Both the position numbers and the translations under genes were made by a program. The notes under the pieces were generated by a model. It searched no databases and was not told the DNA's origin. It saw only the letters and a list, made by a program, of their open reading frames with translations. A stretch of DNA of 64,000 nucleotides from JAXLXE01 sp046328115 (lineage in GTDB: Bacteria; Chloroflexota; UBA6077; JACCZL01): assembly GCA_046328115.1 (NCBI GenBank), contig JAXLXE010000002.1, positions 913,801-977,800 of the forward strand. The letters run 5' to 3'. Each line of letters opens with the position of its first letter. Positions within the stretch are counted from its first letter, which is position 1. This document shows, in pieces, positions 42,374-52,009 of the stretch.

Positions 42374-45300
42374 TGCCCTACAACTTCTGGGAGTGGGAGG
42401 ATCCAGAGGAGAAGCGCAAGCGCGACTCTGAGGACTTTTCCCGGATCGCTCAGGGGATGCTGCGCGAGGCGGATGGCCAGGTCTTCGAGCAGAATGCGCA
42501 GCGGGTGCTGAATGAGCGCGCCGCGGAACAGACTGCCAGCGCTGACCCATGGACGCGGGCGGGCGGGATCTTTGCCAGCCTCTGGGGCATGGGCCAGAAG
42601 GAAGAGCCGTCCTCTCCCCCTGCTCCCAAGGATCCGCCATCTCTACCTGAGTCCACTCCCGAGGAGTCAGCCGCCGAAGGTGGCGCTGACTCCTTCCATG
42701 GGTTCACTGGTGCTGCAGACATCACGAAGCCCCTGCGTGCTATTGGGGAGCGGATCGGCCGAGGGGCGAGTGCGTTCTCCGAAGAGCTGGGACAACAAGC
42801 GAACGAGCCGTCTACCGCGGAGTCCGTAGGTGGCGGCGCAGGGACGATGGTATCCAGAGCGCTGGGACTGACGAAGGCGCCGACTGAAGATCAGCGCCGA
42901 CGGTTTGAGGAGTCGCAGTCTCCGGTAGAGCGTGCGCTCAAGGGCGGGGAGCGGATCATGATGGACCCGCTGAGAGCGCCAGCGGCCGCTTTGAACGCCG
43001 CAGTCCCAGAGGCGAGCCTCGATACGCCGCTCGGGCGTATCGGGCTTGGGGATGTCGCGGCCATTGCTGGGCCGAACGCGCTGGGCGGCCCCATCGGGCG
43101 CGCCGCCCCGGGGGCTGGGCTCCTGGCGAGAAACGCGGATGATGTGCTGGGCGCCGGGGTGAAAGCGGCGATGTCGGATGGGGCGCGCGGTCCGATCGAG
43201 GCTCTATCCTCCGTTGCCGAGGATGCCGTGGGAGGGGTCGCCAATCACATCCGCGGGCTGTTGGGCGATGAGGGGCTGGCGGCGCGAGGACTGACGGCCG
43301 TAGGAGACGCGGTTGCTCGGGTTCCTGTCAGCTCTGCCGACATCGCCAACGCTGCTGGAGGCGCGGTCATGGGCAGCACGGCGGAGGTGTATCAGGCTCA
43401 GGCCGAGGGGCGGGACATTAATCCTGAGAACGCGCTGCGCAACGCGGCGATCGGTGGGGCGGGCATGGTCGGCCTTGGCCGTCTCTCCGGGCGGTTTGGC
43501 GGCACGGCCGCGGGAGCGCGCGCTGGTGCAGTGCCAAGCGGTGGGGGGAGCGCCACGCGCGCGGCAGCAACGGAAACGATCACGGCCAAGCCCATCACGC
43601 TGACGCGCGAGCAGGAGATCTCGCGGATCCGACTGGACAAGTTCCCGGAGGAAGTCCGCCCGCTTATCCAGAACGCGGCCGAGGACATCGACTGGGCACG
43701 CGACCAGCGGCGCGGGGTCATCCCTGACGAGATGGTCCAGCAGATGGCCGCTCAGGATCTGCGATCAGTAGACCAGATCATTACCCGCGGCAAGCCTGGC
43801 CGAGCGTACAACGCTGAGGAGACACAGGCGATCCGCAACGCCGTCACCGGACAGGCCTCCCTGGTTCGAGATCTCGCCGAGCAGGTCGCGGACGCGCGCG
43901 CGAACAACGTCACGCCGGACCTGCTGATCGCTCGCCAGTACGCTGAGGGGCTGAAACTCCAGTCGCTGGTCAAGGTGGCCGAGGGCGCGCGGGCGGAGGC
44001 TGGTCGCACACTGCGGGCGTATCGCCAGTATGCCCAGCTTATCGAACAGTCTCCCGAGGAGGCGATCCAGCGCATCTACCGCAAGGCCGGCGGCTCCGAT
44101 GAGGCGATCAAGCTGGTGGACACGTTTCACCAGATCGAGCAGAGCGGCAATGTCATTGATCTGGCGAAGTTCTGGGCGAACGTCGAGAGCCCACCTGTCG
44201 GCTTCAAGGATTGGTTCCTAACGCTACGGTACAACAGCATGCTCTCCGGCCCAGCCACCCACCTGGTCAACCTGGTCTCCAACGCCTTTGAAGTGCCTTG
44301 GCGCCTGGCGGGAGAGACGGCGGAGGCGATCGGGAGAGGGCGCGTCAATGAACTGGCGCCGATGTACCGCGGCGTCGCTACGGGGCTCAACGCCGGCTTG
44401 CACGGTGCATGGCAGACGCTGACCCATGGCATCAGTGAAGCGGCGGTGCGTCGCGGAGATCTGCCGCGCGATCTGTCAACGCGTCTGGACAACCCGCTGG
44501 CCAAGGGGGTTGCCTTGACCATGGAAGCGCCCATGCGCGGGATGGCGGCGGGCGACGAGTTCTTCCACCAGCTCAACTACCACATGAAGCTCGGGCAGTT
44601 GGCCGCGCGGCAGGGGGGCGACGCGGCAGGAACGGCACGGCTGCTGGCAGATCCGACCAAAGAGATGATGGAGTCGGCGCTGAAGTTCGCGGAGCGCGCG
44701 ACGTTCCACGGTGACATGGGCTCTCTGGGGAACAGGATTCAGCAACTGCGTCAGGTCAACCCGGTGGTTGGCAACATCGTCATGCCGTTCCTTACGACCG
44801 TGTACCACATTACCGGGCGCGGGATCGATCGCTCCCCGTTGGGGCTAGCAGCCGTGGCCAAGGATCTGGGGCTCGACGCGCTGGACCGTCTGGCCGGACG
44901 CGAGGGCAAGCGTGTCGCGGGGAATATCGCGCCGCTCAACGAGCGTGTTCGCGATGGGCTGCTCGGTACCGTAGCGACGGCGCTCGCGGCCAACTGGGCC
45001 GCGAGCGGCCAACTGAGCGGGGCGGGGCCGTCCAATGCTAGGGAGAAGGCGCAGCTGCAGGCCCAGGGATGGCAGCCGTACAGTGTCAAGATCGGGGATC
45101 AGTGGGTCAGCTACGCCAACCTGGGGCCGGCGGCCATCCCGCTGGCCATGGCGGCCGCCTGGGGCGAGAGCATCCGCTACGCCAAACCGGACTCGACACC
45201 GCTGGACCAGTGGGGCGACATGGTCAAGCGGTTCGCGGAAGTGTTTACCGAGCAGACGTATCTCCAGGGCTTCGGAAATCTGTACCGGTCCATCACGGAT

Positions 45301-46263
45301 CCCGAGCGATACGGCGGCCAGTTCATCACGTCACTGCCGCAGACGATGGTGCCGTTCGGCTCCGCAATCAACGCGCTGGGCCAGTCGCAGGACCCGGTCC
45401 AGCGGCGACCGCAGAGCGCGAACGATGTGGGGCTGATCGAGGGCACACGTCAGCAGATGGCGAATCGCTCTGTCCCGTTTACGGGCGGACGGGATACGGT
45501 GCCCACGGCGAACGATCTGACCGGGCAGCCGATCCCGAATCCGCGCGCCGGAGCGGACGCGATCAACCCATTCCGCGTCTCTCAGGAGCGACCATCCGCG
45601 GCGATCACCGAGCTAGGACGGGTGGGGCTGAAGCTGTCGGACGTGGGCGACAAACTGCGCGGAGAGCAGCTCTCACCGGACGAGGCGAAGCGGTACAGAG
45701 ATGCCGCGCAGGCGAATCGGGTGGCGCTGATCGAGGCGACCATGGCCGCGCCGTACTACCGAGAGGCCGACGACGAGACCAAGCGGCGTCTGCTTGAGCG
45801 CGCACAGACGCGCGGGGCGGCCTGGGCTGCACAGGATCTCAGGCCGGATCGCAACGCCGAGGGGAATGAATGGTTGATCAGAGCGGTGGCACAGGATCGC
45901 GGCAAGGCCGTGGCCGGGTACGTACGCGCGATGGGCGTGGAGCGCGAGCTCCAGAACGAGCGAGCGCAGCGCTACGGCTCCGTGTACGACGAACAGGAGA
46001 CGGCGGAGATCGCGCAGGACAAGCAGACGCTCCAGGCCTACCGCTCAACGCTGGGACTGGAACGTGGGAGCCGTCGTTTTGGCCAAGAGTACGGCTTTGA
46101 TCGTTTGCGGCGGGCTCAGCGGGCCAGAGAGACCGAGTCTTACAAGCGTGCGGCCAGAAAGCTCAGGGAGGACGCGGACTACATGCGCTTCATCGCCAGC
46201 GCGCCGCGCACGATCCGTACGGACGGGGTATCGGCGCTGGTAACCGAGGATGAGGTGGCGTAG
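42373..46263 (+). CDS. Large internal virion/ejection-type protein
   Basis: 1,296 residues; GTG 42373 shares its G with the preceding TAG. Ser/Pro/Glu-rich N-terminus (about 1-150), Gly/Ala-rich amphipathic segments (about 200-400), long charged helices, and a region (about 610-760) with YNSMLSGPATHLVNLVSNAF and GMAAGDEFFHQLNYHMKLG, a pattern I associate with large polyvalent phage proteins. C-terminus is helical and basic. Probably ejected with DNA and inserted in the host membrane. No enzymatic motif recognised. Confidence 0.65.
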   Translation: MPYNFWEWEDPEEKRKRDSEDFSRIAQGMLREADGQVFEQNAQRVLNERAAEQTASADPWTRAGGIFASLWGMGQKEEPSSPPAPKDPPSLPESTPEESAAEGGADSFHGFTGAADITKPLRAIGERIGRGASAFSEELGQQANEPSTAESVGGGAGTMVSRALGLTKAPTEDQRRRFEESQSPVERALKGGERIMMDPLRAPAAALNAAVPEASLDTPLGRIGLGDVAAIAGPNALGGPIGRAAPGAGLLARNADDVLGAGVKAAMSDGARGPIEALSSVAEDAVGGVANHIRGLLGDEGLAARGLTAVGDAVARVPVSSADIANAAGGAVMGSTAEVYQAQAEGRDINPENALRNAAIGGAGMVGLGRLSGRFGGTAAGARAGAVPSGGGSATRAAATETITAKPITLTREQEISRIRLDKFPEEVRPLIQNAAEDIDWARDQRRGVIPDEMVQQMAAQDLRSVDQIITRGKPGRAYNAEETQAIRNAVTGQASLVRDLAEQVADARANNVTPDLLIARQYAEGLKLQSLVKVAEGARAEAGRTLRAYRQYAQLIEQSPEEAIQRIYRKAGGSDEAIKLVDTFHQIEQSGNVIDLAKFWANVESPPVGFKDWFLTLRYNSMLSGPATHLVNLVSNAFEVPWRLAGETAEAIGRGRVNELAPMYRGVATGLNAGLHGAWQTLTHGISEAAVRRGDLPRDLSTRLDNPLAKGVALTMEAPMRGMAAGDEFFHQLNYHMKLGQLAARQGGDAAGTARLLADPTKEMMESALKFAERATFHGDMGSLGNRIQQLRQVNPVVGNIVMPFLTTVYHITGRGIDRSPLGLAAVAKDLGLDALDRLAGREGKRVAGNIAPLNERVRDGLLGTVATALAANWAASGQLSGAGPSNAREKAQLQAQGWQPYSVKIGDQWVSYANLGPAAIPLAMAAAWGESIRYAKPDSTPLDQWGDMVKRFAEVFTEQTYLQGFGNLYRSITDPERYGGQFITSLPQTMVPFGSAINALGQSQDPVQRRPQSANDVGLIEGTRQQMANRSVPFTGGRDTVPTANDLTGQPIPNPRAGADAINPFRVSQERPSAAITELGRVGLKLSDVGDKLRGEQLSPDEAKRYRDAAQANRVALIEATMAAPYYREADDETKRRLLERAQTRGAAWAAQDLRPDRNAEGNEWLIRAVAQDRGKAVAGYVRAMGVERELQNERAQRYGSVYDEQETAEIAQDKQTLQAYRSTLGLERGSRRFGQEYGFDRLRRAQRARETESYKRAARKLREDADYMRFIASAPRTIRTDGVSALVTEDEVA

Positions 46264-46790
46264 TGAATCGGCGGCAGGCGGTGGCCGCCAGCGTCAGAAC
46301 GTATGCGCGGCGCCTGCGCCTGGGAGATGCCGCGCGAAAGCAGGGACCAGGAGGAGTGTATGAGGTCTACGGCATGCTGAACGTCAACGAGCGGGCCATC
46401 ACCGAGTGGCAGCGGAAACAGGGCGACGTGCTGGAGGCGCGGGCGTTCGATCAGCGTTGCGAGCGGGTGGTGCGCGACGCGATATTCCGGGGGTTTCTCG
46501 GACTGATGGGCATCCCTATGCCGACGCCCGGGGACGACCACGTCGTGGTCGAAGGCGTCACGTATCGGCTCGGAGAGGATCGCCAGGGGTACGCGCTGCG
46601 CTTCACCTTTGGCTGCGACCAGTGTGGGCGTTACTACGGTGAGTGGTCGTTGCGAGACTGGAGCGACTTGGGCGAACAGCTGTCCAGTGTGTTTCAGCAT
46701 CACTGCGACGCCGTTGGCGAAACAGTCACGACGGCCGGGATGACGCGCGTACCCAAAGTGGACCCATTAAACGAACACCATCACGATTGA
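46263..46790 (+). CDS. Small phage protein with candidate zinc site
   Basis: 175 residues; the GTG start shares its G with the previous TAG. CDQC (C118, C121) and FQHHC (H146, H147, C148) could form one zinc site. No known family. Last gene before the promoter/terminator leader of the capsid module. Confidence 0.6.
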   Translation: MNRRQAVAASVRTYARRLRLGDAARKQGPGGVYEVYGMLNVNERAITEWQRKQGDVLEARAFDQRCERVVRDAIFRGFLGLMGIPMPTPGDDHVVVEGVTYRLGEDRQGYALRFTFGCDQCGRYYGEWSLRDWSDLGEQLSSVFQHHCDAVGETVTTAGMTRVPKVDPLNEHHHD

Positions 46791-46816
46791 CTGTAGTACC
46801 ACTCGCGCGGTAGACT
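46787..46816 (+). promoter_or_regulatory. Promoter of scaffold/capsid module
   Basis: TTGACT (46787-46792), 18 nt spacer, TAGACT (46811-46816); predicted start near 46823, with a terminator starting 15 nt later. The -10 matches the one before the terminase operon. Confidence 0.6.
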
Positions 46817-46837
46817 AGGGCTAACCGACTCCTGGAA

Positions 46838-46869
46838 GGGGGCCTGCGATTGTGCAGGCCCCCTTTTTT
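46838..46869 (+). terminator. Canonical intrinsic terminator in leader of capsid module
   Basis: Stem GGGGGCCTGC / GCAGGCCCCC with a 6 nt loop and a run of six T, between the promoter and the scaffold gene start (46886). It may end upstream transcription, but as placed it also follows the promoter. Confidence 0.92.
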
Positions 46870-46885
46870 GTGTTCTGGAGGGAGC

Positions 46886-47842
46886 ATGGCCGAAGCGGCC
46901 GTGGCGACGCCCGCGCCAGTGGCAGATCAGCAGGGATCCTCCGCGACGCCCGCGGCGGGCACGCCGACTCTTGTGTTGTCGAGCGTGTCGCAGATGCCGT
47001 ACGTGGCGCCACCGGATGAGCCAGCCGCGCCAGGCGGCGACTCCCCCGCCACGGTCACTGAGCAGGCGGCTGCCACACCAGACGATCAGGACATCTGGGC
47101 CAAAGTCACTGAGCTTGACCCGGAAGAGCTGATCAAGCGGCACCCGAAGCTCCAGGGCAAGATCGGCTCAGCAGCGCAAAAACTGGCTCAACGGCAGACT
47201 CAGGAGACGCTCGACCGAGCGACTCGCGAGGCTGCCGCGCAGCAGCAGAAGCAGCAGCAAGCGGCCGATCGCGCCAAATTGCGTGAGCTGGCGGATTCCG
47301 ATCCGGATGAGCTGGCGCGCGTCATTAAGGAGCGCGAGAGCCGCGCAGAGGCTGACGAGGCTTCTGCTTCCGCCAGAGCCGAGTACGAGCAGCACGTGGC
47401 GCGTCAGGTCCAGCAGCAGATCGACGACGTCTGGAACGACGACGACAGCCAGGAGTTCCTGGCCTCACTCACCGAGGACCAGCGCCAGGCGCTGAATCCC
47501 TACTCTGGGAAGTTCCAGTCCTTCGGTCAGTGGACCAAGAGTTTCATCAAGGCGCGCACCGCGTACGAGCGAACCAAGCTGCCCCAATCAAAGGCCGTCC
47601 AGGAGCGAGTCGCGGCCGAGATGAAGGACCAGCGGCTGGAGCAGATGACGAACGAGGAGCCCCTGGGCGCGAACCTGGGGGTCGGTGGAGTCTCGCCCGG
47701 CGGGCAGATCTTCACCGCCTCGCAGATCGGAGCCATGTCGCCGGAGGAGTACGCCAAGAATCGGGCGGCCATTCTGGCTCAGTACCAGAGTGGGCAGCTG
47801 GTCAACGACCAGCCTGCAGTCAATTCGAGGCGCCGTTTCTAA
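46886..47842 (+). CDS. Phage scaffolding protein
   Basis: 318 residues from ATG 46886 (GGAGG 6 nt upstream). Disordered Ala/Pro/Thr-rich N-terminus (1-70), a long Gln/Ala/Arg/Glu coiled coil (about 95-190), and a small C-terminal segment ending NSRRRF, whose basic tail fits coat binding. Placement just before the major capsid gene supports a scaffold that is lost or digested on maturation. Confidence 0.75.
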   Translation: MAEAAVATPAPVADQQGSSATPAAGTPTLVLSSVSQMPYVAPPDEPAAPGGDSPATVTEQAAATPDDQDIWAKVTELDPEELIKRHPKLQGKIGSAAQKLAQRQTQETLDRATREAAAQQQKQQQAADRAKLRELADSDPDELARVIKERESRAEADEASASARAEYEQHVARQVQQQIDDVWNDDDSQEFLASLTEDQRQALNPYSGKFQSFGQWTKSFIKARTAYERTKLPQSKAVQERVAAEMKDQRLEQMTNEEPLGANLGVGGVSPGGQIFTASQIGAMSPEEYAKNRAAILAQYQSGQLVNDQPAVNSRRRF

Positions 47843-47854
47843 CGAGGCACTCGC

Positions 47855-48742
47855 ATGGCGAATATCACGGCGACCACTGGCGCCCAGTGGATCCCGGTGA
47901 TCTGGAGTCAGGAGACCCTGCAGGCGGCTGAGTTCGCCCGGGTCCTGGCGAAGCTGGTCAACCGGGCGTACGAGGGCGCCATTGAGGAGATGGGCAACAC
48001 CGTCCGTATCCCGCACACCTCCAACTACACCGCGAATACCAAGTCCGCTGGCTCGAATCTCTCCTTCGAGGCGGTCACGCACTCCAAGACGGATCTGGTG
48101 ATCAACGCGCACCAGTATGCCGCGTTCCAGGAGGAGAAGTTCGCCGAGAAGCAGATGCTGCCGAACTACCTCTCAGTCAACACCAAGAAGCTCGGCTATG
48201 CGCTGGGTCGAGCGCTCGATGTGGCGATCGGCGCGCTGTTCCCTAGCCTGTCCACCAACGTCGTAGGCACGTACGGGGTGGAGCTGACCGACAACGATTA
48301 CCTGTCTGCCTGGCAGAAGGTGGTGGACTCTGGCGCGATCCAGGGGCCCGGGCTGGCCGAGGAGGTCGCTACCGTACTGTCTTCCGCCGCGTACGTCGCC
48401 GCGATGAAGACTGAGAAGTTCATCAACCGCGACTACGGGAACGATGGCGACGCGGTGACGAAGGCCACGGTCGGTGTCATCTATGGCACCAAAACGTATC
48501 TGTCGCTACTGCTCAACGTGCCGTCCGCTGGTCAGCATGCATGTTCGATGTTTCACCGGAACGCGTTCGCGTGTGCCGTTCAGGACGGCGTGCGGATGGA
48601 GTCCGACTTCATCATTGAGGCGGACGCCACGGCAGTAGCCGCGCACCAGATCTACGGCGTCGTCACGCTGGCACGGCCAGTGGAGACGGCGGGCTCCGCG
48701 TCCACCTCCGACGCGTTCGCGACCCTGCTCCGCACGGTGTAG
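47855..48742 (+). CDS. Phage major capsid protein
   Basis: 295 residues. QETLQAAEFARVLAKLVNR and GNTVRIPHTSNYTA (E-loop region) near the N-terminus, then HQYAAFQEEKFAEKQML and a central helix ALGRALDVAIGAL are the pattern of HK97-fold coat proteins of podovirus-like phages. No N-terminal delta domain, consistent with the separate scaffold upstream. Start ATG 13 nt after the scaffold stop. Confidence 0.85.
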   Translation: MANITATTGAQWIPVIWSQETLQAAEFARVLAKLVNRAYEGAIEEMGNTVRIPHTSNYTANTKSAGSNLSFEAVTHSKTDLVINAHQYAAFQEEKFAEKQMLPNYLSVNTKKLGYALGRALDVAIGALFPSLSTNVVGTYGVELTDNDYLSAWQKVVDSGAIQGPGLAEEVATVLSSAAYVAAMKTEKFINRDYGNDGDAVTKATVGVIYGTKTYLSLLLNVPSAGQHACSMFHRNAFACAVQDGVRMESDFIIEADATAVAAHQIYGVVTLARPVETAGSASTSDAFATLLRTV

Positions 48743-48750
48743 GGCATCGC

Positions 48751-49389
48751 ATGACGACGCTGTTCGTCGAGCGGGATCGGCGGATGATCGAGGTCATCCG
48801 CCGCATCCGCGGCTCCTGTGAGCGGTCAGAGTGGGAGAACCCCCACCATCGAGACGCGGCAATTCACCGTGTCTGGGAGGTTGCCAGGAAACGCCTTGGC
48901 GCCCAGGGCTATGAGTTCGTGTGCGCCTTGCCATTGATCCTGGAGCTCACCCAGTGGCCAGATCTGCGGGAAACCGACCGCTGGGAGGGGACAGCGCAAC
49001 CGCTCGTTCGGAGGCCAGACCGGATCTATTGGAACACCACGTATCTGCACTACGCCGAGGGGCCGCTGCCGCACCTGGACTACAGCCCGGCGCCACCGCC
49101 TCCGGAGGATCCGGTGTTGGTAGCGGCAGCGGCGAACAATCGAGCGCTGGCCGACCGAATCGCACGCGCGGCAGGGCCAGCGAGGGATGCCCCGCTAGCA
49201 CGGACGGTGCTGCCGTCCGACCTGGTGGATTTTCGCGTCAAGGGCGTATTCCGCTGCGCGGATTTCCGGGTGCTGGTGTCCAGGCAGACCAACGAAGACG
49301 CGAAGCTGATGCTGAGCGACGGCGGGGTGGAGGACAGCTTCGACGAAGCGGCCGCCCAGCGCAAGGAGCAGAGTACTGATGGCAATTGA
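48751..49389 (+). CDS. Hypothetical phage protein (head module)
   Basis: 212 residues, not recognised. Charged N-terminal half with Trp-rich ELTQWPDLRETDRW, then a Pro-rich hinge (about 110-120) and a helical C-terminus. Overlaps the next gene by 11 bp. By position a head-completion or decoration protein. Confidence 0.6.
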   Translation: MTTLFVERDRRMIEVIRRIRGSCERSEWENPHHRDAAIHRVWEVARKRLGAQGYEFVCALPLILELTQWPDLRETDRWEGTAQPLVRRPDRIYWNTTYLHYAEGPLPHLDYSPAPPPPEDPVLVAAAANNRALADRIARAAGPARDAPLARTVLPSDLVDFRVKGVFRCADFRVLVSRQTNEDAKLMLSDGGVEDSFDEAAAQRKEQSTDGN

Positions 49390-50287
49390 CATCTCGCAGT
49401 TTGACGCACTGGCCGGGCAGCCCATAGCAGAGATGGGCGGCAAACGCCCCGCGTCGCTGGACCAGAACAACACTGACGAGAAGCAGGGCGGCCTGATGGG
49501 CTACTGGCGGAAGCCGGGTACAGGAGAGATCTGCATCTCGTCCATAGGCCTCACGCAGTCCAACGATTTCTTTCGCCGCGGCTACACGTACCTGGGTGAC
49601 GAGTGGGGCGTGTTCAATCTCGCGAACGGCCCGCTCGGCTGGAAGCCGGAGCAGGACAATTTTCGGATGCTGCTCCACCGCGGCGGCATCACGCTGTTTC
49701 CGCTGGCGCAGATCTACGAGCACCAGTGGCACCTGCGGCCGCACCCGATCCTGCGTGCCAAGATCGAGCAGCAGATGGCCGCCCGGGATGCCGCCTGGGA
49801 TGAAGCGCTGCGTGAGGTCATCCCGCAGCTCCGTGGCGAGACGTGGACGGTGGTGGAGTGCAAGCTGTGCCCTGAGCGGCTGTTCAACAGTACGAAGGAT
49901 CTGGAGTCGCACGAGATCCTGCACCGTCCCGAAAAGGCGCAGCGCCTGATGGGCCAGTCGATCGCGGAGGCGATCAAAGCGGCCAACGATGGGAACACCG
50001 CCCTGGTGGTCACGGTGCTCCAGCAGCTCACCGAGCAGAACGCGGCCATGCAGAACATGGTGGCCGTCCTGATGCAGCAGGCTGGCATCCAGCCGCCGCG
50101 GGTGGTTGCTCCCGCTCCGGCTCCCACTGTTGCGCCAGGGCTCAGCGAGGACGAGCACGAGGCGCCGATCCCTGGGGAGGAGCAGTGGCCGATGGCTGAG
50201 ATGACCGCCGCTCCGACGCCATCCAAGAAGGTCGCCTCTTCACGGGGACGGAAGCCGAAGGCGAAGAGCAAGCCGAAGGGCCGCTAG
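49379..50287 (+). CDS. Phage protein with C2H2-type zinc finger
   Basis: 302 residues. A globular N-terminal half contains a clear C2H2-like finger: C161-x2-C164-x13-H178-x3-H182 (ECKLCPERL ... LESHEILH). The C-terminus is a Pro/Ala linker ending in a very basic tail (SSRGRKPKAKSKPKGR), likely nucleic-acid binding. Sits between capsid and neck genes; a virion-packaged DNA-binding protein is plausible but unproved. Confidence 0.65.
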   Translation: MAIDISQFDALAGQPIAEMGGKRPASLDQNNTDEKQGGLMGYWRKPGTGEICISSIGLTQSNDFFRRGYTYLGDEWGVFNLANGPLGWKPEQDNFRMLLHRGGITLFPLAQIYEHQWHLRPHPILRAKIEQQMAARDAAWDEALREVIPQLRGETWTVVECKLCPERLFNSTKDLESHEILHRPEKAQRLMGQSIAEAIKAANDGNTALVVTVLQQLTEQNAAMQNMVAVLMQQAGIQPPRVVAPAPAPTVAPGLSEDEHEAPIPGEEQWPMAEMTAAPTPSKKVASSRGRKPKAKSKPKGR

Positions 50288-50318
50288 CGGCCAGTTCACT
50301 CGACTGAGGAGGCAGGCT

Positions 50319-50711
50319 ATGGCCGCGCAGGACCTGATCGTCAAGGAAGTCAATTACGTTCCGTCCGCGTACACGAACGGCAACACGGTCACCATTCACA
50401 AGCAGGCGCAGTACGAGCGCATCGTGGCGATGTCGTGCGAGATCCAGACGGCGTTCAACGGGACCACGCCGACGCTGAAAGCCGGCGATGGCACGACCAC
50501 TGACCTCTACATGCTGACGGCGGACATCACCGCCGGCACGCCCGGGTTGTATCCGGGCAAGGGCACGGCGACGACCGGCATGGCAGCGATGGGCGGCATC
50601 CTTGCAACTGCGGCGGCAGGCAAGGATGTGGTCGTCACGTTTGGATCTGGTGGCTCGCCGACTGCTGGGGCGGCGAAGTTCACGATCACGTACTACCGCG
50701 AGCGGGGCTAA
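50319..50711 (+). CDS. Small virion protein, possible head decoration
   Basis: 130 residues, Gly/Thr/Ala-rich and beta-predicted (NTVTIHKQAQYERIVAMSC, KFTITYYRERG). Excellent Shine-Dalgarno GAGGAGG. No named family; length, composition and location fit a capsid-decorating or head-tail protein. Similar size and flavour to the next gene. Confidence 0.6.
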   Translation: MAAQDLIVKEVNYVPSAYTNGNTVTIHKQAQYERIVAMSCEIQTAFNGTTPTLKAGDGTTTDLYMLTADITAGTPGLYPGKGTATTGMAAMGGILATAAAGKDVVVTFGSGGSPTAGAAKFTITYYRERG

Positions 50712-50722
50712 GGGCGGCTGGC

Positions 50723-51172
50723 ATGGCACAGTCGCACACCCTCCAGCTCATCGCAAAAACCGCGTTGGCCGCGGGCACGGCCAACGACAAATACACCGCC
50801 GACACCGACATGGGGCGATTCGAGCGCGCGGTCATGTTGCTCGACGTTACCGCAGCGCCAGGGGCGGGGACGGACACGCTCAACGTGTACGTTCAGAAGA
50901 ACGTTGGAGCACGGGGCACTGAGGTCTGGACGGACTTTGTCTCGTTCACGCAGACGGTGGGCGGCGGCGGGACCAAGCAGCATGTAGCGGAGGTCTGCGC
51001 TACGGCGTCGCCGACCAGCTCGATGCACCTGGTGCAGGACGGGCAGCTTGCCGCCGGTACGGTGAACCACGGGCCGTGGTCAGACCAGTGGCGGGTCAAG
51101 ACGGTGACTGCGGGCGGCGGTTCAGCGTTTACGTTCACGCTCACCGCTCACCTGTTCAATTCGAGCGACTAG
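50723..51172 (+). CDS. Small virion protein, beta-rich
   Basis: 149 residues, Thr/Ala/Gly-rich, beta-strand pattern (RFERAVMLLDVTAAPG, AFTFTLTAHLFNSS). Resembles in composition the preceding 130-residue protein. Decoration or head-tail joining protein by position; unrecognised otherwise. Confidence 0.6.
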   Translation: MAQSHTLQLIAKTALAAGTANDKYTADTDMGRFERAVMLLDVTAAPGAGTDTLNVYVQKNVGARGTEVWTDFVSFTQTVGGGGTKQHVAEVCATASPTSSMHLVQDGQLAAGTVNHGPWSDQWRVKTVTAGGGSAFTFTLTAHLFNSSD

Positions 51173-51181
51173 CAGTCACCG

Positions 51182-52009
51182 ATGGCCAGCAGCCGCGCGA
51201 CGATCCGTCAAGAGGCCGCGAAGGCGTGGGGGAGAAGCGTGGTGGTCAGTACGGCCACCACTGGCTCCACCAGCAGCCTGGTGGATAACTACCGCCTGCT
51301 TGACTCAAACGAGAGCCCGAACCAGTACGAGGGCTGCTGGGTCATGCCCTATAGCGGGACCGTGGCGAATGTCGGACGGATCTCGCGGGTCGGATCGTAC
51401 TCCCCTACTTCTGGCACGCTGTCGCTTTCCCCATCCTATCCCAGCGCGATCGCGAACGGCGACGGCTACGAGCTACACAACCTGCTATCCCCGGACGACT
51501 GGAATTTTGCCATCAACTGGGGCCTGCGCAAGTGCGTGGCAAATCGTGTGTACAGCATCACGCCGGTAGCTGAGCAGCTCCAGTACACGCTGCCGTCCTG
51601 GGTCGAGCGCGAGGATGATGTCACGGATTTGTGGGTGGAGACTGGCGCGTCGCAAAGGAAGCGACGCGAGAAAGTGCCGCCCTACGTCTGGAAGGTCCAA
51701 GAGGAGGCAGACACACTGGCGCTGTGGCTGGATCACGCCTACGCCCCGGATGTGGTGAATAACCTGGCGCTGATCGTTGAGGGGATTGGCCACTACGACG
51801 ACCTGAGCACGGACAGCGCGACGACTACCTGCCCGCTGGACTGGGCTGTCTGGGCAACGATTAGCGAGGCCGCGCAACTCTTCGCTGAGGAAATCGCTGC
51901 CAGCCAGCACACCGCGGCGCAGCGCGATGTAGCAAAAGCCATCGAGCGTTTCCAGGAGCTCAGCCGAGCGTACCGCCCGACGTATGCGCGATCGGTGAGC
52001 CTGCGCTGA
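51182..52009 (+). CDS. Head-to-tail connector/neck protein
   Basis: 275 residues. LLSPDDWNFAINWGLRKCVA and the mixed beta C-terminal part, with length near 200-280 and position between capsid and tail genes, fit an adaptor of the gp4/gp11 type. TGA overlaps the next ATG (TGATG). Assigned mainly by context. Confidence 0.55.
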   Translation: MASSRATIRQEAAKAWGRSVVVSTATTGSTSSLVDNYRLLDSNESPNQYEGCWVMPYSGTVANVGRISRVGSYSPTSGTLSLSPSYPSAIANGDGYELHNLLSPDDWNFAINWGLRKCVANRVYSITPVAEQLQYTLPSWVEREDDVTDLWVETGASQRKRREKVPPYVWKVQEEADTLALWLDHAYAPDVVNNLALIVEGIGHYDDLSTDSATTTCPLDWAVWATISEAAQLFAEEIAASQHTAAQRDVAKAIERFQELSRAYRPTYARSVSLR

